DNA from: Cupriavidus lacunae
GTDB taxonomy: Bacteria; Pseudomonadota; Gammaproteobacteria; Burkholderiales; Burkholderiaceae
Length of the DNA: 64,000 nucleotides
Direction: 5' to 3'
Assembly (NCBI RefSeq): GCF_003353055.1
Contig: NZ_QKWJ01000001.1
Location: 312,235-376,234, forward strand
Below are positions 28,766-39,272 of this stretch, piece by piece (position 1 is the stretch's first letter; the number at the start of each line of letters is the position of its first letter). The translations under genes were made by a program, and so were the position numbers. The notes under the pieces were generated by a model. It saw only the letters and a program-made list of their open reading frames with translations. It was not told the origin of the DNA and did no database searches.

Positions 28766-30811
28766 GTGCGACACGCACCCTCGTGTCCGGATAGCTCCAA
28801 CGTAAGGAGCATCGACCCTGTTGGGAGCTGTAACGGTCCGGATAGGGATTGAAACATCATCCCACGCGAAAGCGGGCAGACTTCCAACTGGTCTACTCGT
28901 CGCAAGACGGCTGACTGAACTCGCTTGTTTAACTTTTCTTCCCTTGTGGGACAACATGTCCCGCAAGGGGCATGTTGTCTTTCGATGTTGGGGAAGATCC
29001 TCAAGATAGGAGGGCAGCATGGAAGCATTGATCCGTGAGGATGAATCTGCGCCTTCCGGCGTACCAGAGAGATGGGGCGACATTGACTGGCGCCGCGTCG
29101 ACCGGAACGTTCGGGTAATGCAGATTCGAATTGCGAAGGCAACACAGGAAGGGGACTGGCGCAGGGTGAAAGCCTTGCAGAGGTCCCTGACCCGCTCGTG
29201 GTCCGCCAAAGCATCGGCGGTACGGCGAGTGGCGATGAACCAAGGTGCGCGGACGGCAGGAGTCGATCGCGTAGAGTGGGAAACGCCTGAAGACCGATGG
29301 GAAGCCATCGGGAGGTTGGAGCACCGGGGGTATCGACCGCTGCCGTTGAAGCGTGTCTACATCCCCAAGTCAAATGGGAAGAAGCGCCCTCTGGGCATTC
29401 CGACCATGCACGACCGAGCCATGCAAGCGCTGTATCTGCTGGCGCTGGAGCCGGTGTCCGAAGGGACGAGCGATCCGAACTCTTATGGGTTTCGGATCAA
29501 TCGCTCCACTCACGATGCCATGTCCCAGCTCTTCGCGTCCCTGTCCAAGCGAGCTTCGGCTCAATGGGTGCTGGAAGCGGATATCAAAGGGTGTTTTGAC
29601 CATATCAGCCACAACTGGCTGGAGCGCAATGTCCCAATGGACAAAGCAATCCTTCGGAAGTGGTTGAAAGCTGGCGTGGTTTTTCAGGGCCAGTTTCAGG
29701 CGACCGACGCCGGAACACCACAGGGAGGCATCATTTCCCCGACTCTGGCAAACGTGGCACTGAACGGATTGGAGCGACAACTGGATGCGTCCCTACGGGC
29801 GAAATTCGGCGTCGTGAAATCCAACAAGCTGAAAGTGAATGTAGTGCGCTATGCGGACGACTTCGTGATCACCGGCAATACGCCGGAGGTGTTAGAAAAT
29901 GAAGTGAAGCCGTGGGTGGAGAAGTTCCTGGCAGTACGGGGGCTGACACTATCGACGGAGAAAACGCGGATCGTCAACATCGCCGACGGCTTTGACTTTC
30001 TAGGGTGGAATTTCCGGAAGTACTCGGGAAAGCTGCTCATCAAGCCGAGCAAGAAGAACGTGCAAGCGTTCTACCGCAAAGTGAAGGAAGTCATCAGTGT
30101 CAAGAAAACGGCAAAGCAGGATGATCTGATCAGACTGCTGAATCCGATGCTAAGAGGGTGGGCGCAGTATCATCGCCCGGTGGTAGCAACGGCGGCGTTC
30201 ACCAAGATGGAGCACCAGATCTTCTGTGCTTTGTGGAGGTGGGCAAAACGGCGACATCGAGGGAAGAATGCCGAGTGGGTGCGGAAGAAGTACTTCGCCA
30301 CCATAGAGGCTCGGAACTGGGTGTTTGGAACCACGACTGTGGATAAGAAGGGCGATCCTTTCTGGCTGGAGCTGTATTCGCTTGCGGGTACGCAGATCAG
30401 GAGGCACAAGAAGGTTCGGGCGGACTACCATCCGTTTGACCCAGCGCAGGAGATGTATGGCGAGAAATTGCGACAGGCACGCATGTCCGACGACATGTCA
30501 CACCGCAAGCAATGGATCAAGCTGTATATGTCTCAGCAGGGCTTGTGTGCGGTGTGTCAGAGCAAGATAACCAAAGAGACTGGATGGGATGACCATCACA
30601 TCGTGCCGCGCGTTCTTGGCGGCTCCGATGCTCTAGGAAATCGAGTGCTGGTGCATCCCGGTTGTCATGTTCAAGTCCATCACTACGGCAGAATCGCTGT
30701 AAAGCCGGTACTTGATTGACTCATTTACTTTGAGAGGCTTGAGCCGTATGCGGGGAAACTCGCACGTACGGTTCTTAGGGGGGAGCATCACCAGAAATGG
30801 TATGCTCCTAC
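28766..30811 (+). mobile_element. Group II intron 1, apparently with a reduced domain I, in the ribF promoter region
   Basis: The 5' end is GTGCGACACG at 28766, the group II consensus. A 34-nt domain V at 30741-30774 (GAGCCGTATG...GTACGGTTC) is identical to that of intron 2. A domain VI hairpin follows and the 3' end is about CCTAC at 30811. The encoded maturase sits in domain IV. Only 253 nt precede the ORF, against about 992 nt in intron 2. Homology to intron 2 becomes clear from about 28825. Most of domain I, with the exon-binding sites, therefore seems absent. The orientation is the same as ribF. Confidence 0.85.
29019..30719 (+). CDS. ltrA: Group II intron reverse transcriptase/maturase with HNH domain (intron 1)
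   Basis: 566 residues. An N-terminal RT region, palm motifs GIPTMHDRAMQALYLLALEP and GTPQGGIISPTLANVALNGLE, catalytic YADD (278-281), the maturase thumb LRGWAQYHRPVV, and a C-terminal HNH nuclease (CAVC at 510-513, DDHHIVPR, HPGCHVQVHH). ATG at 29019 has an AGGAGGG site. It is intact, so it could act in trans on intron 2 even if intron 1 cannot splice. It is very similar to, but clearly diverged from, the intron 2 protein. Confidence 0.95.
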   Translation: MEALIREDESAPSGVPERWGDIDWRRVDRNVRVMQIRIAKATQEGDWRRVKALQRSLTRSWSAKASAVRRVAMNQGARTAGVDRVEWETPEDRWEAIGRLEHRGYRPLPLKRVYIPKSNGKKRPLGIPTMHDRAMQALYLLALEPVSEGTSDPNSYGFRINRSTHDAMSQLFASLSKRASAQWVLEADIKGCFDHISHNWLERNVPMDKAILRKWLKAGVVFQGQFQATDAGTPQGGIISPTLANVALNGLERQLDASLRAKFGVVKSNKLKVNVVRYADDFVITGNTPEVLENEVKPWVEKFLAVRGLTLSTEKTRIVNIADGFDFLGWNFRKYSGKLLIKPSKKNVQAFYRKVKEVISVKKTAKQDDLIRLLNPMLRGWAQYHRPVVATAAFTKMEHQIFCALWRWAKRRHRGKNAEWVRKKYFATIEARNWVFGTTTVDKKGDPFWLELYSLAGTQIRRHKKVRADYHPFDPAQEMYGEKLRQARMSDDMSHRKQWIKLYMSQQGLCAVCQSKITKETGWDDHHIVPRVLGGSDALGNRVLVHPGCHVQVHHYGRIAVKPVLD

Positions 30812-30840
30812 CCTACCCTGAAACGTTTCCCGCCGTCCCC

Positions 30841-31836
30841 GTGAAAGTCTTCCGCGGCCTGCCCAACGCCGAGAGCCGGGCGCCCTGCGCGCTCACCATC
30901 GGCAATTTCGACGGTGTGCATCGCGGCCACCAGTCGCTGCTCGCGCGTGCGCGTGCTGCGGCGGATGCGCGCGGCCTGCCGCTGTGCGTGATGACCTTCG
31001 AGCCGCATCCGCGCGAGTTCTTCACGCCGGACAAGGCCCCCACCCGCATCGCGCTGCTGCGCGACAAGCTGGAAAGCCTGCGCCGCAACGGCGTGGACCG
31101 CGTGGTGGTGGAACACTTCAACGCCCACTTTGCCGGCCAGTCGCCGCACGATTTCGTCGAGAACGTGCTCTGGCACGGCCTGCACGCGCGCTGGGTGCTG
31201 GTGGGCGACGACTTCCGCTTCGGCGCCAAACGCGCCGGCGACTTTGCCTACCTGCAGGACGCCGGGCACCGCTACGGCTTCGATGTCGAGCAGATGGGCT
31301 CGGTGTCCGAGGGCGGCATCCGCATCTCCAGCTCGGCGGTGCGCCAGGCGCTCGCCGACGGCGACCTGGAGCATGCCCGGCGCCTGCTCGGCCACGGCTA
31401 TGCCATCAGCGGCCACGTGATCCACGGCCGCAAGCTGGGCCGCGACCTGGGCTTCCCGACGCTGAACCTGCGCATCTCGCACAAGCGGCCGGCGGTCAGC
31501 GGCATCTTCGTGGTGCAGGTGCACGGCATCGCCGACCAGCCGCTGCCCGGCGTGGCCAGCATCGGCGTGCGCCCCACCATCGAGGACGCCGGCCGGGTGC
31601 TGCTGGAAGTCCACCTGTTCGATTTCAATGAAAGCCTGTACGGCAAGCTGGTGCGGGTGGAATTCATGAAGAAGCTGCGCGACGAGGCGCGCTTCGACAA
31701 CCTGGACGAGCTCACCGCCGCGATCGCCAAGGACAGCGCCGATGCGCGCGCCTTCTTCGGCCTGACCGCGCCGGGCGCCGCCGAAGGCAGCGGCGGCCGC
31801 GACTTCGCCACCTCCGCCACCGACCGAATTAGGTAG
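30841..31836 (+). CDS. ribF: Bifunctional riboflavin kinase/FAD synthetase RibF
   Basis: 331 residues. An N-terminal FMN adenylyltransferase domain has [25 protein letters not shown] and [13 protein letters not shown]. The C-terminal flavokinase domain has [16 protein letters not shown] and ASIGVRPTI. The GTG at 30841 is chosen from homologue length. There is no clear ribosome site, and the reading frame runs open upstream into the intron. Group II intron 1 separates it from its -10 box. ribF should be essential, so it must be expressed despite the insertion. Followed by ileS-lspA. Confidence 0.93.
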   Translation: MKVFRGLPNAESRAPCALTIGNFDGVHRGHQSLLARARAAADARGLPLCVMTFEPHPREFFTPDKAPTRIALLRDKLESLRRNGVDRVVVEHFNAHFAGQSPHDFVENVLWHGLHARWVLVGDDFRFGAKRAGDFAYLQDAGHRYGFDVEQMGSVSEGGIRISSSAVRQALADGDLEHARRLLGHGYAISGHVIHGRKLGRDLGFPTLNLRISHKRPAVSGIFVVQVHGIADQPLPGVASIGVRPTIEDAGRVLLEVHLFDFNESLYGKLVRVEFMKKLRDEARFDNLDELTAAIAKDSADARAFFGLTAPGAAEGSGGRDFATSATDRIR

Positions 31837-31958
31837 CGGCCGGGGCCCCCGCACCGTGCTGCGCGGGCCCCGGTTCGCACGCCGCCTGCCCCAGTCTTCA
31901 CGTGCGTCCGCCGGCCTGTTGCCGGCCGCGCGCCAACCGAATTGCCCTGAGAATCGAA

Positions 31959-34853
31959 ATGTCTGACGACAAACGCGCCAAGCCCGAGAAAAGCAAATAT
32001 CCCGTCAACCTGCTCGACACGCCCTTCCCGATGCGTGGCGACCTGCCCAAGCGCGAGCCGCAGTGGGTCAAGCAGTGGCAGGACAAGCAGCTCTACAAGA
32101 AGATCCGCGCGGCGCGCAAGGGCGCGAAGAAGTTCGTGCTGCATGACGGCCCGCCGTATGCCAACGGCGACATCCATATCGGCCATGCCGTCAACAAGGT
32201 GCTCAAGGACATGATCATCAAGGCGCGCGGCCTGACCGGGCTGGACGCCGTCTACGTGCCGGGCTGGGACTGCCACGGCATGCCGATCGAGATCCAGATC
32301 GAGAAGAAGTTCGGCAAGGGCCTGCCGGTGCAGGAGGTCCAGGCCAAGGCGCGCGCCTACGCCACCGAGCAGATCAAGCGCCAGATGGTGGACTTCGAGC
32401 GCCTGGGCGTGCTCGGCGACTGGGACCACCCTTACCTGACCATGAACTACAGCAACGAGGCCGATGAGTTGCGCGCCCTCGGCAAGATCATGGAGAAGGG
32501 CTATGTGTTCCGTGGCCTGAAGCCGGTCAACTGGTGCTTCGACTGCGGCTCGGCGCTGGCCGAGGCCGAGGTCGAATACAAGGACAAGGTCGACCTGTCG
32601 ATCGACGTGGGCTTCCCGTTCGCCGAAGCCGACAAACTGGCGCACGCCTTCAAGGTACCCTTCGACCAGATCAGTGCGAAGCCGGGCTGGATCGTGATCT
32701 GGACCACCACGCCGTGGACCATCCCGAGCAACCAGGCGCTGAACGTGCACCCCGAGGTGGAATACGCGCTGGTCGACACCCCGCGCGGCTACCTGATCCT
32801 GGCCACCGAGCGCGTCGAGGAGCAACTGAAGGTCTACGGCCTGGAAGGCAAGGTCGTGGCCACCACCACCGGCGCGGCGTTGTCGGAAATCCGCTTCCAC
32901 CACCCGCTGGCGAAGATGGACGCGGGCTATGACCGCCTGTCGCCGGTCTACCTGGGCGACTACGTCACCACCGACACCGGCTCGGGCATCGTGCATTCCG
33001 CGCCGGCCTACGGCGTGGAAGACTTCCAGTCGTGCAAGGCGCACGGCATGGCCGATTCGGACATCATCAGCCCGGTGATGGGCAACGGCGTCTATGCCGG
33101 CACGCTGCCGCTCTTCGGCGGCCTGTCGATCTGGGACGCCAACCCGAAGATCGTCGAGGTGCTGCAGGCCTCGGGCAACCTGTTCAATTCGCACAAGTAC
33201 ACCCACAGCTACATGCACTGCTGGCGCCACAAGACGCCGATCATCTACCGCGCCACCTCGCAGTGGTTCGCGGGCATGGACGTGGACCCGACCGAGGAAA
33301 ACGGCAAGACCGCGCCGACCCTGCGCGAGACCGCGCTGGCCGGCATCGACGCCACCGAGTTCTTCCCGGCCTGGGGCAAGCAGCGCCTGCACAACATGAT
33401 CGCCAACCGGCCGGACTGGACGCTGTCGCGCCAGCGCCAGTGGGGCGTGCCGATGGCCTTCTTCCTGCACAAGGAAACCGGCGCGCTGCATCCGCGCACG
33501 CCGCAGTTGCTGGAAGAAGTGGCCAGGCGCGTCGAGCAGCACGGCATCGAGGCCTGGCAGGCACTGGACCCGGCCGAGCTGCTGGGCGACGAGGCCAGCC
33601 AGTACGAGAAGAACCGCGACACGCTGGACGTGTGGTTCGACTCCGGCACCACGCACTGGACCGTGATCCGCGGCTCGCACCGCGACGACCTGTACGATCC
33701 GTCCGCCGATGCGCCCGATGGCCGCCTGGCCGACCTGTACCTGGAAGGCTCGGACCAGCATCGCGGCTGGTTCCACTCGTCGCTGCTGACCGCGTCGATG
33801 CTGTATGGCAAGCCGCCCTACAAGGCGCTGCTGACGCACGGCTTCACCGTCGACGGCGAAGGCCGCAAGATGTCGAAGTCGGTCGGCAACACCGTGTCGC
33901 CGCAGGACATCTCGAACAAGATGGGCGCCGAGATCATCCGCCTGTGGGTGGCCTCTACCGACTATTCCGGCGAGCTGTCGATCTCGGACGAGATCCTCAA
34001 GCGCGTGGTGGAAAGCTACCGCCGCATCCGCAATACGCTGCGCTTCCTGCTGTCCAACCTGTCCGACTACGACCACGCGAAGCACGCGCTGCCGGCATCG
34101 GAATGGCTGGAGATCGACCGCTATGCCGTGGCGCTGACCGCGCAGCTGCAGCAGCAAGTGCTGTCGCACTACGAGTCGTATGAATTCCACCCGGTGGTGG
34201 CCAAGCTGCAGACCTTCTGCTCCGAGGACCTGGGCGGCTTCTACCTCGACGTGCTGAAGGACCGCCTGTACACCACCGCGCCGGACTCCAAGGCCCGCCG
34301 CGCGGCACAGAACGCGCTGTACCACATCACCCAGGCCATGCTGCACTGGATGGCGCCGTTCCTGTCGTTTACCGCCGAGGAAGCGTGGCAGATCTTCGCC
34401 CACGGCACCGAGCACACCGACACCATCTTCACCAGCACCTACTACGCGGTGCCCGAAGTCGACGACGGCGCCGACGACCTGCTGCAGAAATGGCACACGC
34501 TGCGCGAAGTGCGCGCGGAAGTCACCAAGCAGCTCGAAGCCGTGCGCGTGGAAGGCGAGATCGGCTCGTCGCTGCAGGCCGAGCTGACCATCCAGGCCGG
34601 CGGCCCGGTGCTGGAAGCGCTGCAGAGCCTGGGCGACGACCTGCGCTTCGTGCTGCTGACCTCATCGGCCAAGGTCACGCATGCCCCCGAGGCCGGCGAC
34701 CTGCTGGTCACGGTGACCCCGTCGGCCCATGCCAAGTGCGAGCGCTGCTGGCACTACCGCGCCGATGTCGGCCACAACCCGGACCATCCGACCCTCTGCG
34801 GGCGCTGCGACAGCAACCTGTTCGGCGCCGGTGAACACAGGAGCCATGCCTGA
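31959..34853 (+). CDS. ileS: Isoleucyl-tRNA synthetase
   Basis: 964 residues, class I synthetase. HIGH at 73-76 (GDIHIGHAV), the editing CP1 domain with [18 protein letters not shown] at 637-641, and a C-terminal zinc finger (CERCWHYR ... CGRCDSNLF). The stop overlaps the lspA start (TGATG). The start ATG at 31959 fits the family; a longer frame upstream is GC-rich non-coding. Confidence 0.98.
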   Translation: MSDDKRAKPEKSKYPVNLLDTPFPMRGDLPKREPQWVKQWQDKQLYKKIRAARKGAKKFVLHDGPPYANGDIHIGHAVNKVLKDMIIKARGLTGLDAVYVPGWDCHGMPIEIQIEKKFGKGLPVQEVQAKARAYATEQIKRQMVDFERLGVLGDWDHPYLTMNYSNEADELRALGKIMEKGYVFRGLKPVNWCFDCGSALAEAEVEYKDKVDLSIDVGFPFAEADKLAHAFKVPFDQISAKPGWIVIWTTTPWTIPSNQALNVHPEVEYALVDTPRGYLILATERVEEQLKVYGLEGKVVATTTGAALSEIRFHHPLAKMDAGYDRLSPVYLGDYVTTDTGSGIVHSAPAYGVEDFQSCKAHGMADSDIISPVMGNGVYAGTLPLFGGLSIWDANPKIVEVLQASGNLFNSHKYTHSYMHCWRHKTPIIYRATSQWFAGMDVDPTEENGKTAPTLRETALAGIDATEFFPAWGKQRLHNMIANRPDWTLSRQRQWGVPMAFFLHKETGALHPRTPQLLEEVARRVEQHGIEAWQALDPAELLGDEASQYEKNRDTLDVWFDSGTTHWTVIRGSHRDDLYDPSADAPDGRLADLYLEGSDQHRGWFHSSLLTASMLYGKPPYKALLTHGFTVDGEGRKMSKSVGNTVSPQDISNKMGAEIIRLWVASTDYSGELSISDEILKRVVESYRRIRNTLRFLLSNLSDYDHAKHALPASEWLEIDRYAVALTAQLQQQVLSHYESYEFHPVVAKLQTFCSEDLGGFYLDVLKDRLYTTAPDSKARRAAQNALYHITQAMLHWMAPFLSFTAEEAWQIFAHGTEHTDTIFTSTYYAVPEVDDGADDLLQKWHTLREVRAEVTKQLEAVRVEGEIGSSLQAELTIQAGGPVLEALQSLGDDLRFVLLTSSAKVTHAPEAGDLLVTVTPSAHAKCERCWHYRADVGHNPDHPTLCGRCDSNLFGAGEHRSHA

Positions 34854-35383
34854 TGGCATCGACCACGTCCCGTTCCGCGCGTCCGGCACGCCGCAACAAT
34901 AAGGCCACCAGCGGCACCACCCCGCTGCTGTGGATGGCCTTCGCGCTGCTGGTGGTGCTGCTCGACCAGTTCTTCAAGATCGTCATCGTGCGCAGCTTCA
35001 CCTATGGTGAATCGCGCCCGGTGACCAGCTTCTTCAACCTGGTGCTGGTCTACAACAAGGGCGCGGCGTTCAGCTTCCTGGCCGATGCCGGCGGCTGGCA
35101 GCGCTGGTTCTTCACCGGGCTGGGTCTCGTGGTGGGGGCGTTCATCGTGTGGCTGCTGTACCGCCATACCGGCCAGCGCATGTTCTGCTTCGCGGTGTCG
35201 CTGATCCTGGGCGGCGCGGTCGGCAATGTGATCGACCGCGTGGTCTACGGGCACGTGATCGACTTCCTGGATTTCTACGTGCGCAACTACCACTGGCCAG
35301 CCTTCAATGTGGCCGACTGCGCGATCACGGTCGGCGCGGTGCTGCTGATCGTGGACGAGCTGCGGCGGGTGCGGCGCCACTGA
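34853..35383 (+). CDS. lspA: Lipoprotein signal peptidase LspA
   Basis: 176 residues, four transmembrane segments. Cleaves diacylglyceryl-prolipoproteins in the inner membrane. Catalytic aspartates lie in [19 protein letters not shown] and [19 protein letters not shown] near the N-terminus is the usual first conserved box. Coupled to ileS by a TGATG overlap. Confidence 0.96.
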   Translation: MASTTSRSARPARRNNKATSGTTPLLWMAFALLVVLLDQFFKIVIVRSFTYGESRPVTSFFNLVLVYNKGAAFSFLADAGGWQRWFFTGLGLVVGAFIVWLLYRHTGQRMFCFAVSLILGGAVGNVIDRVVYGHVIDFLDFYVRNYHWPAFNVADCAITVGAVLLIVDELRRVRRH

Positions 35384-35513
35384 GCGCCACTAAGCACAGC
35401 AGGTGATGCCGGGGCCGCGAAAGCGGCCCCGCTGCCATCCGGCGCCGGTGCCGGCAGCAGCCAGGGCGCGCAGCCGGTATCATGCCGATTCCCACCTTTT
35501 GACGAGCCTCACC

Positions 35514-36716
35514 ATGGATTTGCGCGGCAAGCACATCGTTCTCGGCCTGACCGGCGGCATCGCCTGCTACAAGTCGGCCGAACTGGTCCGCCTGCTGACC
35601 AAGGCCGGCGCCACCGTGCAGGTGGCCATGACCGAGGCGGCGACGCATTTCATCACGCCGGTGACGATGCAGGCGCTGTCCGGCCGGCCGGTCTTCCTGT
35701 CGCAGTGGGATGCCCGCATCGACAACAACATGGCGCATATCGACCTGTCGCGCGAGGCCGACGCCATCGTCATTGCCCCGGCCTCGACCGACTTCATGGC
35801 GCGCCTGGCCAACGGGCTGTGCGACGACCTGCTCAGCACCCTGTGCATCGCGCGCGACTGCCCGCTGCTGGTGGCGCCGGCGATGAACCGCCAGATGTGG
35901 GCCGCCCCCGCCACCCAGCGCAACGCCGCGCAACTGCGCGCCGACGGCGTGATGATCCTGGGCCCGGGCAGCGGCGACCAGGCCTGCGGCGAGGTCGGCG
36001 ACGGCCGCATGCTGGAGCCGGAAGAGCTGGTCGAGGACATCATCGCCTTCTTCCAGCCCAAGCCGCTGCAAGGCAAGCGCGTGCTGATCACCGCCGGCCC
36101 GACCTTCGAGGCGATCGACCCGGTGCGCGGCATCACCAACCTGTCGTCCGGCAAGATGGGTTTCTCGATCGCGCGCGCGGCGCGCGAGGCCGGCGCCGAG
36201 GTGCTGCTGGTGGCCGGCCCCACTGGCCTGCCCACCCCGCGCGGCGTGGTGCGCACCGATGTGCGCAGCGCGCAGCAGATGCATGACTCGGTGATCGCAC
36301 AGCTGCCCGGCGTGGATGTCTTTGTCGCCGTGGCCGCGGTGGCGGACTGGCGCCCGGCCGAGGTCGCGCAGCAGAAGCTGAAGAAGGCCAACGATACCGA
36401 CACGCCCACGCTGCAGTTCGTGCAGAACCCCGACATCCTGGCCACGGTGGCGGCACGGTCCGACGCGCCCTACTGCGTCGGCTTTGCCGCCGAAAGCGAG
36501 AACCTGGAGCAGTACGGCGAGCAGAAGCGCCAGCGCAAGGGCGTGCCGCTGCTGGTCGGCAATATCGGCCACCACACCTTCGGCCTGGACGACAACGAGA
36601 TCGTGCTGTTCGACGCCGCCGGCATGACGCGGCTGCCGCGCGCCGACAAGCTGTCGCTGGCGCGCCAGCTGGTCGCGGCGATCGGCCAGCGCCTGCCCGG
36701 GCGCACGCGTCCCTGA
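35514..36716 (+). CDS. coaBC: Bifunctional phosphopantothenoylcysteine decarboxylase/phosphopantothenate-cysteine ligase
   Basis: 400 residues. The CoaC flavoprotein half (1-185) has GLTGGIACYKSAELVR, an APASTDFMARLANG segment and PAMNRQMW. The CoaB half (190-400) has ITAGPTFEAIDPVRGITNLSSGKMG and AAVADWRP. It makes 4'-phosphopantetheine for coenzyme A. The ATG at 35514 is preceded by weak GACGAG. dut lies downstream, as in the conserved coaBC-dut order, but an oxidoreductase gene intervenes. Confidence 0.96.
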   Translation: MDLRGKHIVLGLTGGIACYKSAELVRLLTKAGATVQVAMTEAATHFITPVTMQALSGRPVFLSQWDARIDNNMAHIDLSREADAIVIAPASTDFMARLANGLCDDLLSTLCIARDCPLLVAPAMNRQMWAAPATQRNAAQLRADGVMILGPGSGDQACGEVGDGRMLEPEELVEDIIAFFQPKPLQGKRVLITAGPTFEAIDPVRGITNLSSGKMGFSIARAAREAGAEVLLVAGPTGLPTPRGVVRTDVRSAQQMHDSVIAQLPGVDVFVAVAAVADWRPAEVAQQKLKKANDTDTPTLQFVQNPDILATVAARSDAPYCVGFAAESENLEQYGEQKRQRKGVPLLVGNIGHHTFGLDDNEIVLFDAAGMTRLPRADKLSLARQLVAAIGQRLPGRTRP

Positions 36717-36731
36717 GCCCCGGATATCGCG

Positions 36732-37757
36732 ATGCAAGCAAGCAAACCCCGGCTGCGCCTGTCGGTGCTCGACCAGAGCCCGGTGATCGCCGGCCACACC
36801 GCGCGCGATGCGCTGGCCGCCACCGTCGAGCTGGCGCAGATGGCCGACGCGCTCGGCTATACCCGCTACTGGTGCGCCGAGCACCACGGCCTGCACGGCG
36901 TCTGCAACCCGGCGCCGGAAGTGATGCTGGCCCGCCTGGGCAGCGTCACGCAGCGCATCCGGCTGGGATCGGGCGGCGTCATGCTGCCCTACTACAGCCC
37001 GTTCAAGGTGGCCGAGCAGTTTCGCATGCTCGAGGGCCTGTTCCCCAACCGGATCGACCTGGGCGTGGGCCGCGCGCCCGGCGGCGACATGCGCACCGCG
37101 CAGGCGGTGGCGATGGGCCAGTACGACCGCGGCGCCCAGTTCGAGGAACAGGTGCGCGACCTGTCCGTGCTGCTGCGCGGCGAAGTCCCGCCCGGCCATC
37201 TGGCTGAAGGCGTGCTGCTGCAGCCGGTGGTCGATACCAGACCCGAACTCTGGGTGCTGGGCTCCAGCGACTACGGCGGCGCGCTGGCCGCCCGGCTGGG
37301 CCTGCGCTTTGCGTTCGCGCACTTCATCAACGCGCATAGCGGCCACCTGGTGGCGCAGCAGTACCGCCACGACTTCACGCCCGGCTACGAGGCCCGGCCC
37401 TACAGCGCCGCCGCGATCTTCGTGATCTGCGCCGACACCGACGCCGAGGCCGCCGCGCTGGAGCGCGCGGTGGACCTGCGCCGCCTGCAGATGGCCTATG
37501 GCGTCAACGCGCCGATCCCGTCGCTGGCGCAGGCCGCGGACTACACCCCCAACGAACGCGACCAGCTGGTGATCGAGCGCGAGCGCCCGCGCACGATCTG
37601 CGGCACGCCCGAGCGCGTGGCCGCGCGCATGCAAGCGCTGCGCGAGCAGTTTGCCGCCGACGAGCTGATCGTGCTGAGCGTCACCGCAAGCTACACCGCG
37701 CGGCTGCGCACCTACGAACTGCTGGCGCAGGCGTTTGCGCTGGACGGCGCGGCCTGA
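36732..37757 (+). CDS. Luciferase-like (LLM class) flavin-dependent oxidoreductase
   Basis: 341 residues, bacterial luciferase fold: LSVLDQSPVIAGHTARDAL at the N-terminus, then YWCAEHHGLHGVCNPAPEVML, GSGGVMLPYYSPFKVAEQF and DLGVGRAPGGDM, typical of the MsnO8-like subgroup. Probably an FMN-dependent monooxygenase or reductase of unknown substrate. Inserted between coaBC (15 nt) and dut (67 nt) on the same strand. Confidence 0.88.
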   Translation: MQASKPRLRLSVLDQSPVIAGHTARDALAATVELAQMADALGYTRYWCAEHHGLHGVCNPAPEVMLARLGSVTQRIRLGSGGVMLPYYSPFKVAEQFRMLEGLFPNRIDLGVGRAPGGDMRTAQAVAMGQYDRGAQFEEQVRDLSVLLRGEVPPGHLAEGVLLQPVVDTRPELWVLGSSDYGGALAARLGLRFAFAHFINAHSGHLVAQQYRHDFTPGYEARPYSAAAIFVICADTDAEAAALERAVDLRRLQMAYGVNAPIPSLAQAADYTPNERDQLVIERERPRTICGTPERVAARMQALREQFAADELIVLSVTASYTARLRTYELLAQAFALDGAA

Positions 37758-37824
37758 GCCTGCGCCTCCGGTATCATGCGCGGCTGCCACCTATTCCGTT
37801 GAACCGATTTCCCCAGGATTCCCC

Positions 37825-38325
37825 ATGACCCAGCCTCTGAACCCGACCGTCGAAATCAAGGTGCTCGATGCGCGCCTGAATGAATGGGGCCTGCCCGCCT
37901 ACCAGAGCGAGATGGCCGCCGCCATCGACCTGCACGCCTGCGTCGACGCGCCGGTATCGATCGCACCGGGCACGCCCGCGCAACTGGTGCCTGCGGGCAT
38001 CGCCGTGCACATGGGCAACCCGTACATGGCCGCGACCATCGTGCCGCGCTCGGGCCTGGGCCACAAGAAGGGCCTGGTGCTGGGCAACTCGATCGGCGTG
38101 ATCGATGCCGACTACCAGGGCCAGATCATGGTCAGCGTGTGGAACCGCAATGCGCCGGGCACCGAGCCGATCGTGATCCAGCCGGGCGAGCGCATTGCGC
38201 AGATGATGTTCGTGCCGGTGCTGCGGCCGGTGTTTTCGACGGTGGAAGCATTCAGCGAAGACAGCGAACGCGGCGCGGGCGGCTTTGGCTCGACCGGCGT
38301 GCATCACGCCAGGGTAAGCGCCTGA
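37825..38325 (+). CDS. dut: dUTP diphosphatase Dut
   Basis: 166 residues, trimeric dUTPase: SEMAAAIDLHAC (motif 1), PRSGLGHKKGLVLGNSIGVIDADYQG (motifs 2 and 3), QPGERIAQMMFVP (motif 4), ERGAGGFGSTG (motif 5). Removes dUTP and supplies dUMP. The ATG is preceded by CCAGGA. Confidence 0.97.
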   Translation: MTQPLNPTVEIKVLDARLNEWGLPAYQSEMAAAIDLHACVDAPVSIAPGTPAQLVPAGIAVHMGNPYMAATIVPRSGLGHKKGLVLGNSIGVIDADYQGQIMVSVWNRNAPGTEPIVIQPGERIAQMMFVPVLRPVFSTVEAFSEDSERGAGGFGSTGVHHARVSA

Positions 38326-38379
38326 CCCTGCCTGCGGCCACGCAAGACACTGGCGCCCCGTGGGGCGCCAGTTTGCTGT

Positions 38380-39228
38380 TCAGCCCTGCTGCTCGAACAG
38401 CAGCGCCACGCCGCTGGCGGCATCCGCCGGCACCAGCGTCTCGCGCGGACCCAGGTCGTGGGTCGGCACGCCCTGCCCGCGCCAGCCGGCGCGCGCCGCC
38501 GCCAGGTCATCGGTGCGCAGGCGGATCGCCGCGTAGCCCGGCCCTTCGCGCCGGATATGCGCGGTGCCGGTGGCCGAAGCCAGTGCCTGCGGCGTGCTGA
38601 TCACCAGCGTGGCATCGTCCAGCGCCAGGCTGCATACATGTTCGCTCAGTTGCGTCAGCTCGCCGCCGGTCAGCTCCGCGTAGGCGCGCGCGGCGGCGTC
38701 CACCAGCGCGGGCGCCACCACCAGGAACATGGTGGCGATGCTCTGTGCGCCGTTGGCATGGCGGGTCCACTCGGGCCGCCACAGCAGTTCGGGCGTGCGG
38801 TGCTCGCAGAAAAAGTAGCGCGCGCCCGGCGCATCGTCGAGCGCGGTCACGCGGAAGGTGGCCGGGTGCTCGCTGCCGTCGTCCAGCCGCACCGGGCGCG
38901 AGAACTCGATCGGGTCGGAAGTGTGCCAGCCGCAAGCGCGCAGCCGCGCCGCGGTGCCGAAGGCATCGGCGCTCTTGCACGACATCGCCGCGCAGCCGCC
39001 GCCGTGCGCCTGGGCGTCCCAGTAGTACTGGCGGCTGGAATTGGGCGCGGTCACGTGCAGCAGCTCAAGGTAGTCCCGCCGCAGCATGATGCAGTGGTTC
39101 TGCGAGCCTAGCGTGTGGTAGCCGCGCGGCGTCAGCGTAAAGCCGAGCCGGCGCCAGGCCTGCGCCCCGGCATCGAGGTCGGGGCACACCACCACGGCGT
39201 GGTCGAACATTTCCGCTTGCGTTGCCAT
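38380..39228 (-). CDS. Glyoxalase-like/VOC domain protein
   Basis: 282 residues with a VOC domain at the N-terminus: MFDHAVVVCPDLDAGAQAWRRLG, then YHTLGSQNHCIML and YLELL. A second VOC-like half follows at about 150-280. Start ATG 39228 is chosen because GAGAGG lies 6 nt upstream, while the alternative ATG at 39234 would abut it. Function unknown. It follows a Bug-family gene by 44 nt on the same strand, so possibly they act on the same carboxylate-type compound. Confidence 0.8.
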   Translation of the reverse strand: MATQAEMFDHAVVVCPDLDAGAQAWRRLGFTLTPRGYHTLGSQNHCIMLRRDYLELLHVTAPNSSRQYYWDAQAHGGGCAAMSCKSADAFGTAARLRACGWHTSDPIEFSRPVRLDDGSEHPATFRVTALDDAPGARYFFCEHRTPELLWRPEWTRHANGAQSIATMFLVVAPALVDAAARAYAELTGGELTQLSEHVCSLALDDATLVISTPQALASATGTAHIRREGPGYAAIRLRTDDLAAARAGWRGQGVPTHDLGPRETLVPADAASGVALLFEQQG

Positions 39229-39272
39229 CGGCATCCTCTCGGCTTCACGGCGCACGCTGGCGCCGGACACGC

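Noticed and set aside
30712..30840. ribF start upstream inside the intron
   Set aside because: The extra codons overlap domains V and VI, which are conserved RNA. Homology to RibF begins at GTG 30841.
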